Positions 28,201-35,316 of a DNA stretch of 49,961 nucleotides are shown one piece after another. The stretch comes from Chitinophagaceae bacterium. Its GTDB lineage: Bacteria; Bacteroidota; Bacteroidia; Chitinophagales; Chitinophagaceae. The notes under the pieces were generated by a model that did no database searches, was not told where the DNA came from, and saw only the letters and a list, made by a program, of their open reading frames with translations. A program made the position numbers and the translations under genes. Position 1 is the stretch's first letter, and each line of letters opens with the position of its first letter. The stretch covers positions 1 through 49,961 of the forward strand of contig JAHEZD010000038.1 in NCBI GenBank assembly GCA_023251255.1. Reading direction: 5' to 3'.

Positions 28201-28271
28201 CTGGTGTGTACGTTGCTTCATTCAACTCTGGTTCAAAAAGCAACCAGTCAGTACAGTTCATCATCAAATAA
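25227..28271 (+). CDS. T9SS-exported fusion: two SWQFG domains + EEP enzyme + binding module
   Basis: 1014 aa. Signal peptide 1-20; SWQFG domains about 21-207 (VMSWQFGSPASNGDEASYAA) and 215-405 (VLGWQFGSPASNGDEATYVS); EEP domain about 408-668 with SYNLRHQ, GVQEP, FNTHLDH, FTGDFNVDQ, NRIDHAF and SDHFPIV all intact; jelly-roll module about 675-830 (FPEDFENG, LFDNAVLQNTTNDD, WELEYSTDSGSTWTQVGS, NGRLSIDDISIF); an FN3-like linker; and a C-terminal type A sorting domain (GNLSIFNIDGKLISKQN). Likely a cell-surface or secreted phosphodiesterase/phosphatase tethered to its substrate by binding domains. It combines the layout of the two preceding genes in one chain. The sequence CCTAAAACGATTGC just before the ATG resembles the susC-proximal operator. 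Confidence 0.9.
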   Translation: MKKNMLSLFLVFCLFQVNAQVMSWQFGSPASNGDEASYAATYANPHITAGSLVRGNGLVASGFARGFSSADFTLNGTKANAVSNNDYYQVSFTVQSGYTASLYNIDAHMRRSSTAAPDSYRWKYSLNGTTFTEIGSSDITFNGTNTTDGDDQVQVILSSTSALQNVAAGTTVTLRLYLWGATTTTSTVAIGRQASGSNAPSLAIGGLVKSTASSSVLGWQFGSPASNGDEATYVSTNNATGIAAASLTRGAGIPANASTVLSRGFVAADFTVNGTKANAVSNGDYYQFIVRPISGYTVSLSTIDVRIRHSAAGANAYRWKYSLDGTNFTEIGSSDISFVSTYDGVDQPQIDLSSIAVLQNVPYGQTITFRLYAWGATTTTGTFAIGRYISGTTMNSLELQGTITSKPSFNLGSYNLRHQKAEDVPNDTWAARYPNIANLVNKYTIDVFGVQEPSLTDLSDLLPLLPNYSFIGVGSEGGTSGYYSAIVYNTERFTLSQNGTFWLSTTPNVVSLGWDGAAKRVCTWGLFTDKVTGFVFYHFNTHLDHQGVVARKEGAALILRKVDTIAGTNPVAFTGDFNVDQFDSTYISVNNSTKFKNAYNLLYGSQDIYTGTFNSFDTSIHTVNRIDHAFLTTQFKANNYKVITEKYNISHYPSDHFPIVVNLEQKQTDNGELYSSFPEDFENGTAKTSYTAGNSTLKTGSWLFDNAVLQNTTNDDPSSGVFAARMAGALSVSAYLQMNFNVTNGASKVVVWYSSYKASADEPCQWELEYSTDSGSTWTQVGSTITATSKVKQQVVFLMNIQGNVRFRINKLGLGASNNGRLSIDDISIFRYDSLQVLPRQFISINAVPVMNDVSVNWNILPEPTISHFVLWKSTNGRDFEPISQIQAKAMQATYSFIDNANATNSYYKLQQVGKDGNASFSSLLFVNFGKRNDGFKVQSASRNSITLSIQSNSAEKGNLSIFNIDGKLISKQNISVSSGVNLYTSNVQLAAGVYVASFNSGSKSNQSVQFIIK

Positions 28272-28300
28272 AATTTCTAAAAGCAATCAATCAAAAGAGC

Positions 28301-28975
28301 ATGAAAATCTACAGTAGCATCATCGTCCTGCTTTTTACTGTTATAAACGTTAATGCCCAAACAGTAAAGTGGGACAGCACTTATAGGCCACCTAGTTATG
28401 ACCTGCGTTTGGCACAGTTCAGAATGTTTCCCAACTCAAAGAAGGATATTATTTTCTTGGGCAATAGCATTACTGCTGGTGTTGAATGGCAGGAACTGTT
28501 AGGTAATCCTAATGTTCGCAACAGGGGCATTTCTGGTGATATAACTTTTGGTGTTCTTGCACGTTTGAATGAGATAACAGAAGGTCAACCTGCCAAGGTT
28601 TTTATCTTAATAGGCATTAATGATTTGGCGAAGGACATTCCTGATTCTGTAACATCTGCTAACCATAAAAGGATTGTGCAGTACATCAAAGCAAACTCAC
28701 CTTCCACAAAAATTTACCTGCAAACATTGCTTCCTGTAAACAAGGATTTTGCAAAGCATGCAGCCCACTACAACAAGGATGAAAAAATTCTTCGCATCAA
28801 CGAAAACCTGAAGCAATTGGCTAAGGATGAAAAAGTGGAACTCATAGACCTCTATTCAAGATTCCTGAATGCCAATGGCAAGTTGGTAGATAAATATACC
28901 TATGATGGCTTGCACTTAACAGCAGAAGGCTACAAGCATTGGGCTGAAATTTTGAAAGAAGCAAACGCACTGTAA
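28301..28975 (+). CDS. Secreted SGNH/GDSL hydrolase
   Basis: 224 aa, signal peptide 1-19 (ends VNAQ). The four SGNH blocks are visible: GNSITAG (Ser nucleophile), NRGISGDIT (Gly), IGINDLAKD (Asn) and DGLHLTAEGYKHW (Asp/His). Close in style to the PAF-acetylhydrolase-like/acyl-esterase group. Known reactions: removal of acetyl or acyl esters from sugars or lipids. Lies 29 bases after the EEP fusion and 20 before the organophosphate antiporter. Inference: deacylates the substrate or fragments of it in the periplasm. No T9SS tail is present, consistent with a periplasmic location. Confidence 0.9.
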   Translation: MKIYSSIIVLLFTVINVNAQTVKWDSTYRPPSYDLRLAQFRMFPNSKKDIIFLGNSITAGVEWQELLGNPNVRNRGISGDITFGVLARLNEITEGQPAKVFILIGINDLAKDIPDSVTSANHKRIVQYIKANSPSTKIYLQTLLPVNKDFAKHAAHYNKDEKILRINENLKQLAKDEKVELIDLYSRFLNANGKLVDKYTYDGLHLTAEGYKHWAEILKEANAL

Positions 28976-28995
28976 CAATAAAAAAACTGAATTAC

Positions 28996-30336
28996 ATGTT
29001 ACAGAAACTGGTTGGCTTTTATCGTCCTGCACCATTTGTTGGTTCTGCTACAAAGCAGGATGAAGAAGCCTATTTCAAACGTTTACGCTGGTCTGTTTTC
29101 CTATCTGCCACATTTGGCTATGGACTGTATTATGTATCCAGGTTGAGTTTCAACGTTATCAAGAAGCCATTGATTGATCAGGGTCTTTATACAGAATCAC
29201 AATTGGGCATCATTGGTTCCTCTTTATTTTTCTCTTATGCTGGAGCAAAGTTCATCAATGGTTTTTTGGCAGACAGGACCAATATCAGAAAGTTCATGGC
29301 AACTGGTTTATTGATTTCTGCCTGCATCAATATTTGCTTAGGCTTCAACTTGCCGTTCATTGCCTTTGCAGTTTTATGGGGCTTAAATGGTTGGGCACAA
29401 AGCATGGGGGCACCACCATCGGTTATTGCATTAACAAGATGGTTCAACAGTAAGCAAAGAGGTACTTACTATGGTTTTTGGAGTGCCAGCCACAATATTG
29501 GTGAAGCACTGACCTACTTAATTATTGCTTTATTGGTTTCTTCCTTTGGCTGGCAAATGGGGTTTTATGGAGCAGGTATAATTGGTTTGTTGGGTGTGCT
29601 GATTATTTGGTTTGGGCTGCATGATAGCCCACAAAGTAAGGGCATTACATTAGCTATCAATCCTGTATCAGCCGAAGAAAAAAAAGAAGAAACCACTATT
29701 GGCAAACTGCAAAAGCAGGTACTGAAGAACCCGTATGTGTGGCTATTGGCACTGTCCAGTTCATGTATGTACGTTACCCGCTATGCCATTAACAGTTGGG
29801 GCATTTTCTTCCTGCAATCAAGTAAAGGATATACCAGTTTGCAGGCAAGTTCCATCGTTTCTGTAAACGCAATTTGCGGCATTGTAGGAACAGTTTTTTC
29901 GGGATTGGTTTCGGACAAGTTCTTCAAAGGGAAAAGGAAAACCCCTGCCTTGATTTTTGGAATGCTCAATACTATTGCACTTAGCCTGTTCCTCTTTGCT
30001 CCAAAGAGCTATGTATTGGATACACTAAGCATGGTGCTGTTTGGATTGAGCGTTGGTGTACTGGTTTGTTTTTTAGGGGGATTAATGGCAGTTGACATTG
30101 TTCATAAAAAAGCAACAGGTGCAGCATTAGGTGTGGTTGGGATAGCCAGTTATATAGGTGCTGGCATTCAGGACATCATTAGTGGCAGCATGATTGAAGG
30201 AAGCAAGACAGGAAGTAGTTCAACTAGCTTGTTATATGATTTTTCCAAAGTATCCATGTTCTGGATTGGGGCATCCATTGCATCTTTTGTGCTGGTATTA
30301 TTAATTAGGGGCAAAAGAATAAAAGAAGCAGTTTAA
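28996..30336 (+). CDS. Organophosphate:phosphate antiporter-family (UhpT/GlpT-like) MFS transporter
   Basis: 446 aa, 12 TM segments. YYVSRLSFNVIKKPLI in TM1 and MYVTRYAINSWGIFFLQ in TM7 carry the two arginines that bind the phosphate group in UhpT/GlpT. RWFNSKQRGTYYGFWSASHN is also characteristic. Known role: exchange of a sugar phosphate or glycerol 3-phosphate for inorganic phosphate across the inner membrane. A UhpC-like sensor role is possible, but no UhpAB genes lie nearby. In this operon it argues that at least one product brought into the cytoplasm is phosphorylated, in agreement with the EEP enzymes upstream. It is followed 11 bases later by the ROK kinase gene. Confidence 0.85.
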   Translation: MLQKLVGFYRPAPFVGSATKQDEEAYFKRLRWSVFLSATFGYGLYYVSRLSFNVIKKPLIDQGLYTESQLGIIGSSLFFSYAGAKFINGFLADRTNIRKFMATGLLISACINICLGFNLPFIAFAVLWGLNGWAQSMGAPPSVIALTRWFNSKQRGTYYGFWSASHNIGEALTYLIIALLVSSFGWQMGFYGAGIIGLLGVLIIWFGLHDSPQSKGITLAINPVSAEEKKEETTIGKLQKQVLKNPYVWLLALSSSCMYVTRYAINSWGIFFLQSSKGYTSLQASSIVSVNAICGIVGTVFSGLVSDKFFKGKRKTPALIFGMLNTIALSLFLFAPKSYVLDTLSMVLFGLSVGVLVCFLGGLMAVDIVHKKATGAALGVVGIASYIGAGIQDIISGSMIEGSKTGSSSTSLLYDFSKVSMFWIGASIASFVLVLLIRGKRIKEAV

Positions 30337-30347
30337 AAATCTAACGT

Positions 30348-31253
30348 ATGAAAACAAACAAAGTATTAGGGGTTGATATTGGTGGCTCTCATGTTACTGT
30401 GGCTGTGGTGGACCTTGTGGAGAAACTGATTGTAGAAGGTTCTGTTTGCAGGCAGCCAGTCAACTCACATGGCACTGCTGATGAGATATTGTCAAGCTGG
30501 TGCAATGCTATCAACGAAGCTAGGAGCACCTGTACAGAAACCATCGACCATATTGGCTTTGCCATGCCCGGTCCATTTGATTATGAGCATGGCATCTGCT
30601 TGATTAAGGGCTTTGATAAGTATGAAACTCTATATGAAATGGATATAAGGCAAACATTATCTTCCATGCTTGATATTGTTCCAGAAAATATTGTGTTCAG
30701 GAATGACGCTGCCTGTTTCTTGGACGGTGAAATTTTAGCAGGTGCAGCACAAGGGCATGAACATGCTATAGGTATCACATTGGGAACAGGGTTGGGCTCT
30801 GCTTCAAGCCTGAATGGTGTTACAAGGGATGTAGAACTAAGTGTGCTGCAATATCAAGGAGAAATTATAGAAGAGTTTGTCTCCACAAGGGGATTGATAA
30901 GGACCTACAAAGAATTAACAGGCAAGTTTGTAGCCAATGTAAAAACCTTGGCAGCATTGGTTTATGAAGATGAGCAAGCAAGGACTGCCTTCAATACTTT
31001 TGGAAACAGGCTTGCTTGGTTCCTTTGCCAATTTGTGCAGCAGGAAAACAAAGTACCTGAAGTATTGGTAATAGGTGGCAACATTGCGTTGTGCTGGAAC
31101 CTGTTCATGCCAATAACATTGGAACAAATGTCAGCACAAGGAGTTCATATACCCAAAATAGTAAAAGCAGAAAATGGAGAACATGCAGCACTCATTGGTG
31201 CGGTAAGTCCATTTGTAAAAATCAACAATAAGCAAAAATCATTGGCACTTTAA
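30348..31253 (+). CDS. ROK-family sugar kinase-like protein
   Basis: 301 aa. The ATP-binding phosphate-1 motif LGVDIGGSHVTVAVVDL is followed by FAMPGPFDYEHGIC, NDAACFLDGEILAGAA (catalytic Asp in the ND pair) and GITLGTGLGSA (phosphate-2). The usual ROK zinc motif CxCGxxGC is absent: after GLGSASSLNG the chain goes to VELSVLQYQGEIIEEFVSTRG. So it belongs to a zinc-free ROK branch. Likely phosphorylates the free sugar imported by the FHS transporter next door (10-base gap). Sugar unknown. No DNA-binding domain, so not a NagC-type repressor. Confidence 0.88.
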   Translation: MKTNKVLGVDIGGSHVTVAVVDLVEKLIVEGSVCRQPVNSHGTADEILSSWCNAINEARSTCTETIDHIGFAMPGPFDYEHGICLIKGFDKYETLYEMDIRQTLSSMLDIVPENIVFRNDAACFLDGEILAGAAQGHEHAIGITLGTGLGSASSLNGVTRDVELSVLQYQGEIIEEFVSTRGLIRTYKELTGKFVANVKTLAALVYEDEQARTAFNTFGNRLAWFLCQFVQQENKVPEVLVIGGNIALCWNLFMPITLEQMSAQGVHIPKIVKAENGEHAALIGAVSPFVKINNKQKSLAL

Positions 31254-31263
31254 CTCATCAACC

Positions 31264-32487
31264 ATGACGAACAAACCTGTTTTTGTAGAAAAGAAACTAT
31301 TGGTCATTTTCATATTGGCTACCTCATTATTCATGTTATGGGGCATTGCCCATTCCATGAGTGATGTGCTGAACAAGCATTTCCAGAATGTACTGCACTT
31401 GTCAAAAGCTGAATCAGGCTTGATACAGTTCTCTGTTTTTGGTGCCTATTTTCTCATGAGTATTCCCGTAGGCATGTTCATGAAAAAATTTGGCTATAAG
31501 GCTGGCGTGTTACTTGGACTGATTTTGTTTGCCACAGGAACATTTTTATTTATACCTGCAGCAAATGCCACTTCGTTTACTTACTTCAGGATAGCCCTGT
31601 TTATTTTAGGTTGCGGCATGGCCACATTGGAAACTGTGGCACATCCTTTTGTGGCTGCATTGGGCAGCCAACTTACGAGTGATAGACGTATAAATTTTGC
31701 ACAATCCTTCAATGCAGTGGGCACCATGATTGGCCCAGCCATTGGCACTTATTTTTTGTTGAAATCAAGCAACAATACTGGCACTGCAATAGATAGCCTT
31801 GACTCTGTAAAATCATTGTATGTAGGGGTGGGGCTGTTCATTTCATTGGTGGCACTGGCTTTTGCATTTGTAAAAGTGCCATCGCTTAATGATCCTCATA
31901 TTAATCCAGCAGTTGCTGAAAATGATAGTCAGCCTAAAAAATTGGTACAGCAAAAACATTTTGTTTGGGCCGTTGCTGCACAATTTTTCAATGTGGCAGC
32001 ACAAGCTGGTACATGGAGTTTCTTCATAAATTATGGACATGAAAAAATGGGCTTTACAGATGAAACAGCAGGAAACTACATGGTACTGTTCATGGGCATG
32101 ATGACGCTAGGACGGTTTGTAGGCACTTATGCCATGCAGTTTATTGCACCCAACAAAATATTGGCTGCATTTGCATTGGGAAGCATTTTATGCTGTCTGC
32201 TGGTAGCACAAAGCTTGGGCTGGGCTTCATTCATTGCATTGCTCTTCATCAATTTCTTTTTCAGCATCATGTTCCCAACCATATTCAGTTTGGGCATAAA
32301 GAACCTGGGTGCAAAAACACAGCAGGCTTCCTCCTTTATATCCATGGGTGTTGTGGGCGGTGCTGTACTGCCTTTTTTTATGGGCAAAGTGGCAAACCAT
32401 GATGTGGCCATGGCCTACTATGTGCCAATCATTTGCTATGTGGTGATTTTTATGTTTGGATATAAACTGTACAAAGTAAGAAAGTAG
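31264..32487 (+). CDS. FHS-family sugar:H+ symporter (FucP/GluP-like MFS)
   Basis: 407 aa, 12 TM segments. ILATSLFMLWGIAHSMSDVL, SVFGAYFLMSIPVGMFMKKF and GCGMATLETVAHPFVAALG match the FucP/GluP/NagP family. Known role: proton-driven import of a monosaccharide such as fucose, glucose, galactose or GlcNAc across the inner membrane; the sequence does not decide which. Last gene of the co-directional block; a candidate terminator follows 40 bases later. Having both this and an organophosphate antiporter in one operon implies two kinds of end product, a free sugar and a phosphorylated one. Confidence 0.9.
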   Translation: MTNKPVFVEKKLLVIFILATSLFMLWGIAHSMSDVLNKHFQNVLHLSKAESGLIQFSVFGAYFLMSIPVGMFMKKFGYKAGVLLGLILFATGTFLFIPAANATSFTYFRIALFILGCGMATLETVAHPFVAALGSQLTSDRRINFAQSFNAVGTMIGPAIGTYFLLKSSNNTGTAIDSLDSVKSLYVGVGLFISLVALAFAFVKVPSLNDPHINPAVAENDSQPKKLVQQKHFVWAVAAQFFNVAAQAGTWSFFINYGHEKMGFTDETAGNYMVLFMGMMTLGRFVGTYAMQFIAPNKILAAFALGSILCCLLVAQSLGWASFIALLFINFFFSIMFPTIFSLGIKNLGAKTQQASSFISMGVVGGAVLPFFMGKVANHDVAMAYYVPIICYVVIFMFGYKLYKVRK

Positions 32488-32526
32488 CACTTGAGGAATA
32501 ACTGCACAGCAATCGCAGAGCAATCG

Positions 32527-32559
32527 GAGGGGCAATTTCGCCTTGCCTTTCCCTCTTTT
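32527..32559 (+). terminator. Candidate terminator of the SusCD operon
   Basis: GGCAA (32531-32535) pairs with TTGCC (32543-32547), and outer GAGGG with CCCTC (32551-32555) with a short bulge, then TTTT. Forty bases after the FHS stop. Confidence 0.45.
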
Positions 32560-32730
32560 AGTTAGCCCTGTTATAGGTAAGTGGTAAGTAAAGGAGTGAT
32601 TGCTGAAAATCCATGGTATTTCTTCAGGGCATTCAATCGTAACGAACAAGTTATTTTTTTCAAAAAAAATTCGCCGCTTATTCATTCCTAGCTCTTCGTT
32701 TGGCATAGTGACGTATAGGTCTGAATCCCC

Positions 32731-32835
32731 TCCTATGGCTATCGGCCCTGCCTTGTTTCGCTCCTGCCCGAATGGTCAAGCGGGCAAAAATTATACGATG
32801 GGGAACTCCACCAATCAAATCTAAACAGCTTCTAA
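32731..32835 (-). repeat. Non-coding element sharing blocks with the 43.3-kb element
   Basis: Read on the minus strand: GAAGCTGTTT (32832-32823), CGTATAATTTTTG (32797-32785), GAGCGAAACAAGGC (32763-32750) and GCCATAGGA (32739-32731). The same four blocks occur in this order in the element at 43220-43399. An extra GCCCGC/GCGGGC-type hairpin separates blocks 2 and 3 here. The 366-base gap 32488-32853 holds no convincing gene. Confidence 0.5.
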
Positions 32836-32853
32836 GGCTCTTGAAGGCCATTT

Positions 32854-35304
32854 CTAATCTTGCCCTGGCAGTTCAATTTTAAAAACTGACCCTTTATTTA
32901 TGGTGCTTTTTACGGAAATATCTCCTTCAATTGCTTCAAGTTGCGTTTTAACCATAAACAAGCCCAGTCCCTTTCCCTCCGTATGGAAATGGAAGCGTTG
33001 GTAAAGACCGAATAATTTCCCCGAATTCAGTCCTAGATTGAAGCCAAGGCCATTGTCGGAGAAAGTCAAAACGATTTTATCTCCTATCCTTGAAGATTTG
33101 ATATTGATAACAGGGTCAACACCAACCTGTTTATACTTGATGCTATTAGAAATAAGGTTATAGAAAATACTAACCATGTAACTTTTAATGGTGAAATAAT
33201 TATCTATGGCCGAAAAATCATTATTTATCAAGACCTTTTCTTTGTCAACAAGATGATTGAGGCTTATTTTGACGCTGTTGACAATTTCGGAGAAGGATAT
33301 CGGTTCTTTTTTTTCACCAAAATCCTTCTTTATACGAATAGTATTGGTTAGATCCATAACCACATCATCAAGTTTATCAGCCGATTCTGTCAACATGGAC
33401 ATTAATTGTTGTTGTTCGCCCCCGTTAATTGGTTCTTGTTTTATTAATGTCATTAATCCCTTGATATTGGCCAAAGGGGCCCTTAAGTTATGTGACACTA
33501 TATAGGCAAATTGCTCAAGCTCGCTGGTCCGCTGTAGCAGGTCCGCTGTTATTTTATCTTTTTCTATTTCTGCAAGTTTCTTTTCCGTAATATCCTGCAT
33601 GGCCCCGACCATTTTAAGGGGCTTTTTTTGCTCGTCATAAATAAGATAGGCCCTGTCCAGCACATAAGCAATGGATTTATTAGCTTTATAGAACCTGTAT
33701 TCTTCCTGCCATGGTTTACTTGCACATGCGGAGATATGTTTTTCTATTCCGTTAATAACCCTTTGTTTATCCAAATCAAAAATCCTGTTGTGGCGGTTCT
33801 TTAGTTCTTCCCTTTTCTGGTTGAGCTGGTACCCAAATAATTTTTCATACCCTTCACCCCAAATAAGCACATCACTGGTCAGGTCCCATTCCCAAATAGC
33901 GTCATTTGTTGCTTTGGATGCATATTGAAACCTTGTGTTACTCTCCTTCAATTTTAATTCAGCCAATTTGGAATGCGTGATATCGGTGGCAGCAACGCTT
34001 TGTCCTATAATGTCCCCGTCGCTATTTGTAATGGGGTTCATACTTACGGAAAGCCACATTGTTTTTCCATTGGCAAAATGGTACTTTGATTCATATTTAC
34101 AACGTTGTCCCAGTGACAGGGTGGCGTTTATTTTCTCAATCACTTCCTGGCGCTTGCCTTGTATCATTGTGTCCACAAAGTACATGCCTTCATATATATC
34201 TTTTTGTGCGGTTGTTTGAGCCAGTGATTGGGCAGCGCCATTAAATGATATAATACATCCTTTACTATCAAGCAACACGTAAGCAACTTCCGTATTTTCA
34301 AGTATGGTACGGAGGTTCAATTCTGCCTGCTTCTGGGCCCTTTCAGCATTGATCCTTTCTGTAACGTCATTTGCAAGGGTAAGCCTTGCTTTTTTGCCTC
34401 TGTAGACAATCTTACTCGATATGGTTTCTACCAGGATATGGTTCCCGTTTTCCTTTATATGTTCCCATACGCCTTCATTCTGGACCGTTTGGGCATTGGT
34501 TTTCCGTTCGCTGTTTAAGAACCTTTCTTTCTCACTATTGGGATGGATGTCAAGAACAGTCATGGATAGGAATTTCTCCCTGCTGTAGCCATAGTGTTTT
34601 ATTGCAGCATCGTTTACGCTTAGGATTTGGAGTGAGTCATCTTCGCTGATCCATTTAGGCACGGGGCTTAAATTGAAAAGCTCCTTGTATTGGTGTTCGC
34701 TTTCCAAAAGCTTTATTTCAGCATTCTTTTTTTGGGTCACGTCAGATGTAACACCATCAATTCTTATTAGTGCCCCAGTTGCATCTAGCGTAGGGTGTAT
34801 TTTTGTTTCAAGCCAGCGTATCTCGCCATTAGCATGGTAGATCCTGTACAGGCCCACAAAAGGAACTCCAGCAAGCATTGCTGGATAGTTTTTCTTAATA
34901 AGTGGCCTATCTTCAGCCAATATTATTTCATACCAAAGATTTGTGTTGGAATAAAAAGCCGAAGGTGGCAGGCCATACACTGTTTTACAAGCCTCAGAAA
35001 TCTGGATTAGCTTGTGGTCAATAAGGTCAATAGAGAAGAATACTTCCTCTATTTTCTTGAAAAAATCCTTTATTTCATTATTGGCCTTTAACAAACTGGA
35101 TGCTTCTTCACGCAATTGCTTGTTTAGGTCAATCATTTCTTCGGAACTAAGCTCAATTGAGCGTTCAAGCATTTTCCTGTCCTTTTCCATGTGATCATAG
35201 GATTCACTAATTATATGGAAAAGCGGTATTAGCGATGCTGGTAAATGATCGAGGCTTCCAAAGTACTTATTTAGTTGGCGTTCTAGAAACTTATTCATCA
35301 TCAT
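32854..35304 (-). CDS. Soluble multi-PAS sensor histidine kinase
   Basis: 816 aa, no TM segment. N-terminal helical, coiled-coil-rich part (about 1-80), then four PAS/PAC units (about 80-195, 200-325, 325-455 and 460-580; PAC ends such as DGVTSDVTQKK, ANDVTERIN, AATDITHSK and MQDITEKK), a HisKA domain with the phospho-acceptor in AYIVSHNLRAPLANIKG, and a HATPase with NLISNSIKY (N box), FSDNGLGFNL (G1) and GKGLGLFMVK (G2). The HNLRAP H-box is the form common in Bacteroidota PAS kinases. Transcribed just after the FIST gene (12-base gap), so the two probably share a pathway. No response regulator is adjacent; output partner unknown. Three Met codons in a row leave the start uncertain by two residues. 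Confidence 0.93.
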   Translation of the reverse strand: MMMNKFLERQLNKYFGSLDHLPASLIPLFHIISESYDHMEKDRKMLERSIELSSEEMIDLNKQLREEASSLLKANNEIKDFFKKIEEVFFSIDLIDHKLIQISEACKTVYGLPPSAFYSNTNLWYEIILAEDRPLIKKNYPAMLAGVPFVGLYRIYHANGEIRWLETKIHPTLDATGALIRIDGVTSDVTQKKNAEIKLLESEHQYKELFNLSPVPKWISEDDSLQILSVNDAAIKHYGYSREKFLSMTVLDIHPNSEKERFLNSERKTNAQTVQNEGVWEHIKENGNHILVETISSKIVYRGKKARLTLANDVTERINAERAQKQAELNLRTILENTEVAYVLLDSKGCIISFNGAAQSLAQTTAQKDIYEGMYFVDTMIQGKRQEVIEKINATLSLGQRCKYESKYHFANGKTMWLSVSMNPITNSDGDIIGQSVAATDITHSKLAELKLKESNTRFQYASKATNDAIWEWDLTSDVLIWGEGYEKLFGYQLNQKREELKNRHNRIFDLDKQRVINGIEKHISACASKPWQEEYRFYKANKSIAYVLDRAYLIYDEQKKPLKMVGAMQDITEKKLAEIEKDKITADLLQRTSELEQFAYIVSHNLRAPLANIKGLMTLIKQEPINGGEQQQLMSMLTESADKLDDVVMDLTNTIRIKKDFGEKKEPISFSEIVNSVKISLNHLVDKEKVLINNDFSAIDNYFTIKSYMVSIFYNLISNSIKYKQVGVDPVINIKSSRIGDKIVLTFSDNGLGFNLGLNSGKLFGLYQRFHFHTEGKGLGLFMVKTQLEAIEGDISVKSTINKGSVFKIELPGQD

Positions 35305-35316
35305 AGGAAATGGAAA

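Noticed and set aside
28996-30336. UhpC-type sensor rather than a carrier
   Set aside because: No uhpA/uhpB-like genes nearby and it sits among catabolic genes; a transporter is the simpler reading.
32227-32706. 159-codon minus-strand open frame overlapping the FHS transporter end
   Set aside because: Mostly antisense to the transporter; the rest lies beside a repeat element and shows no domain.
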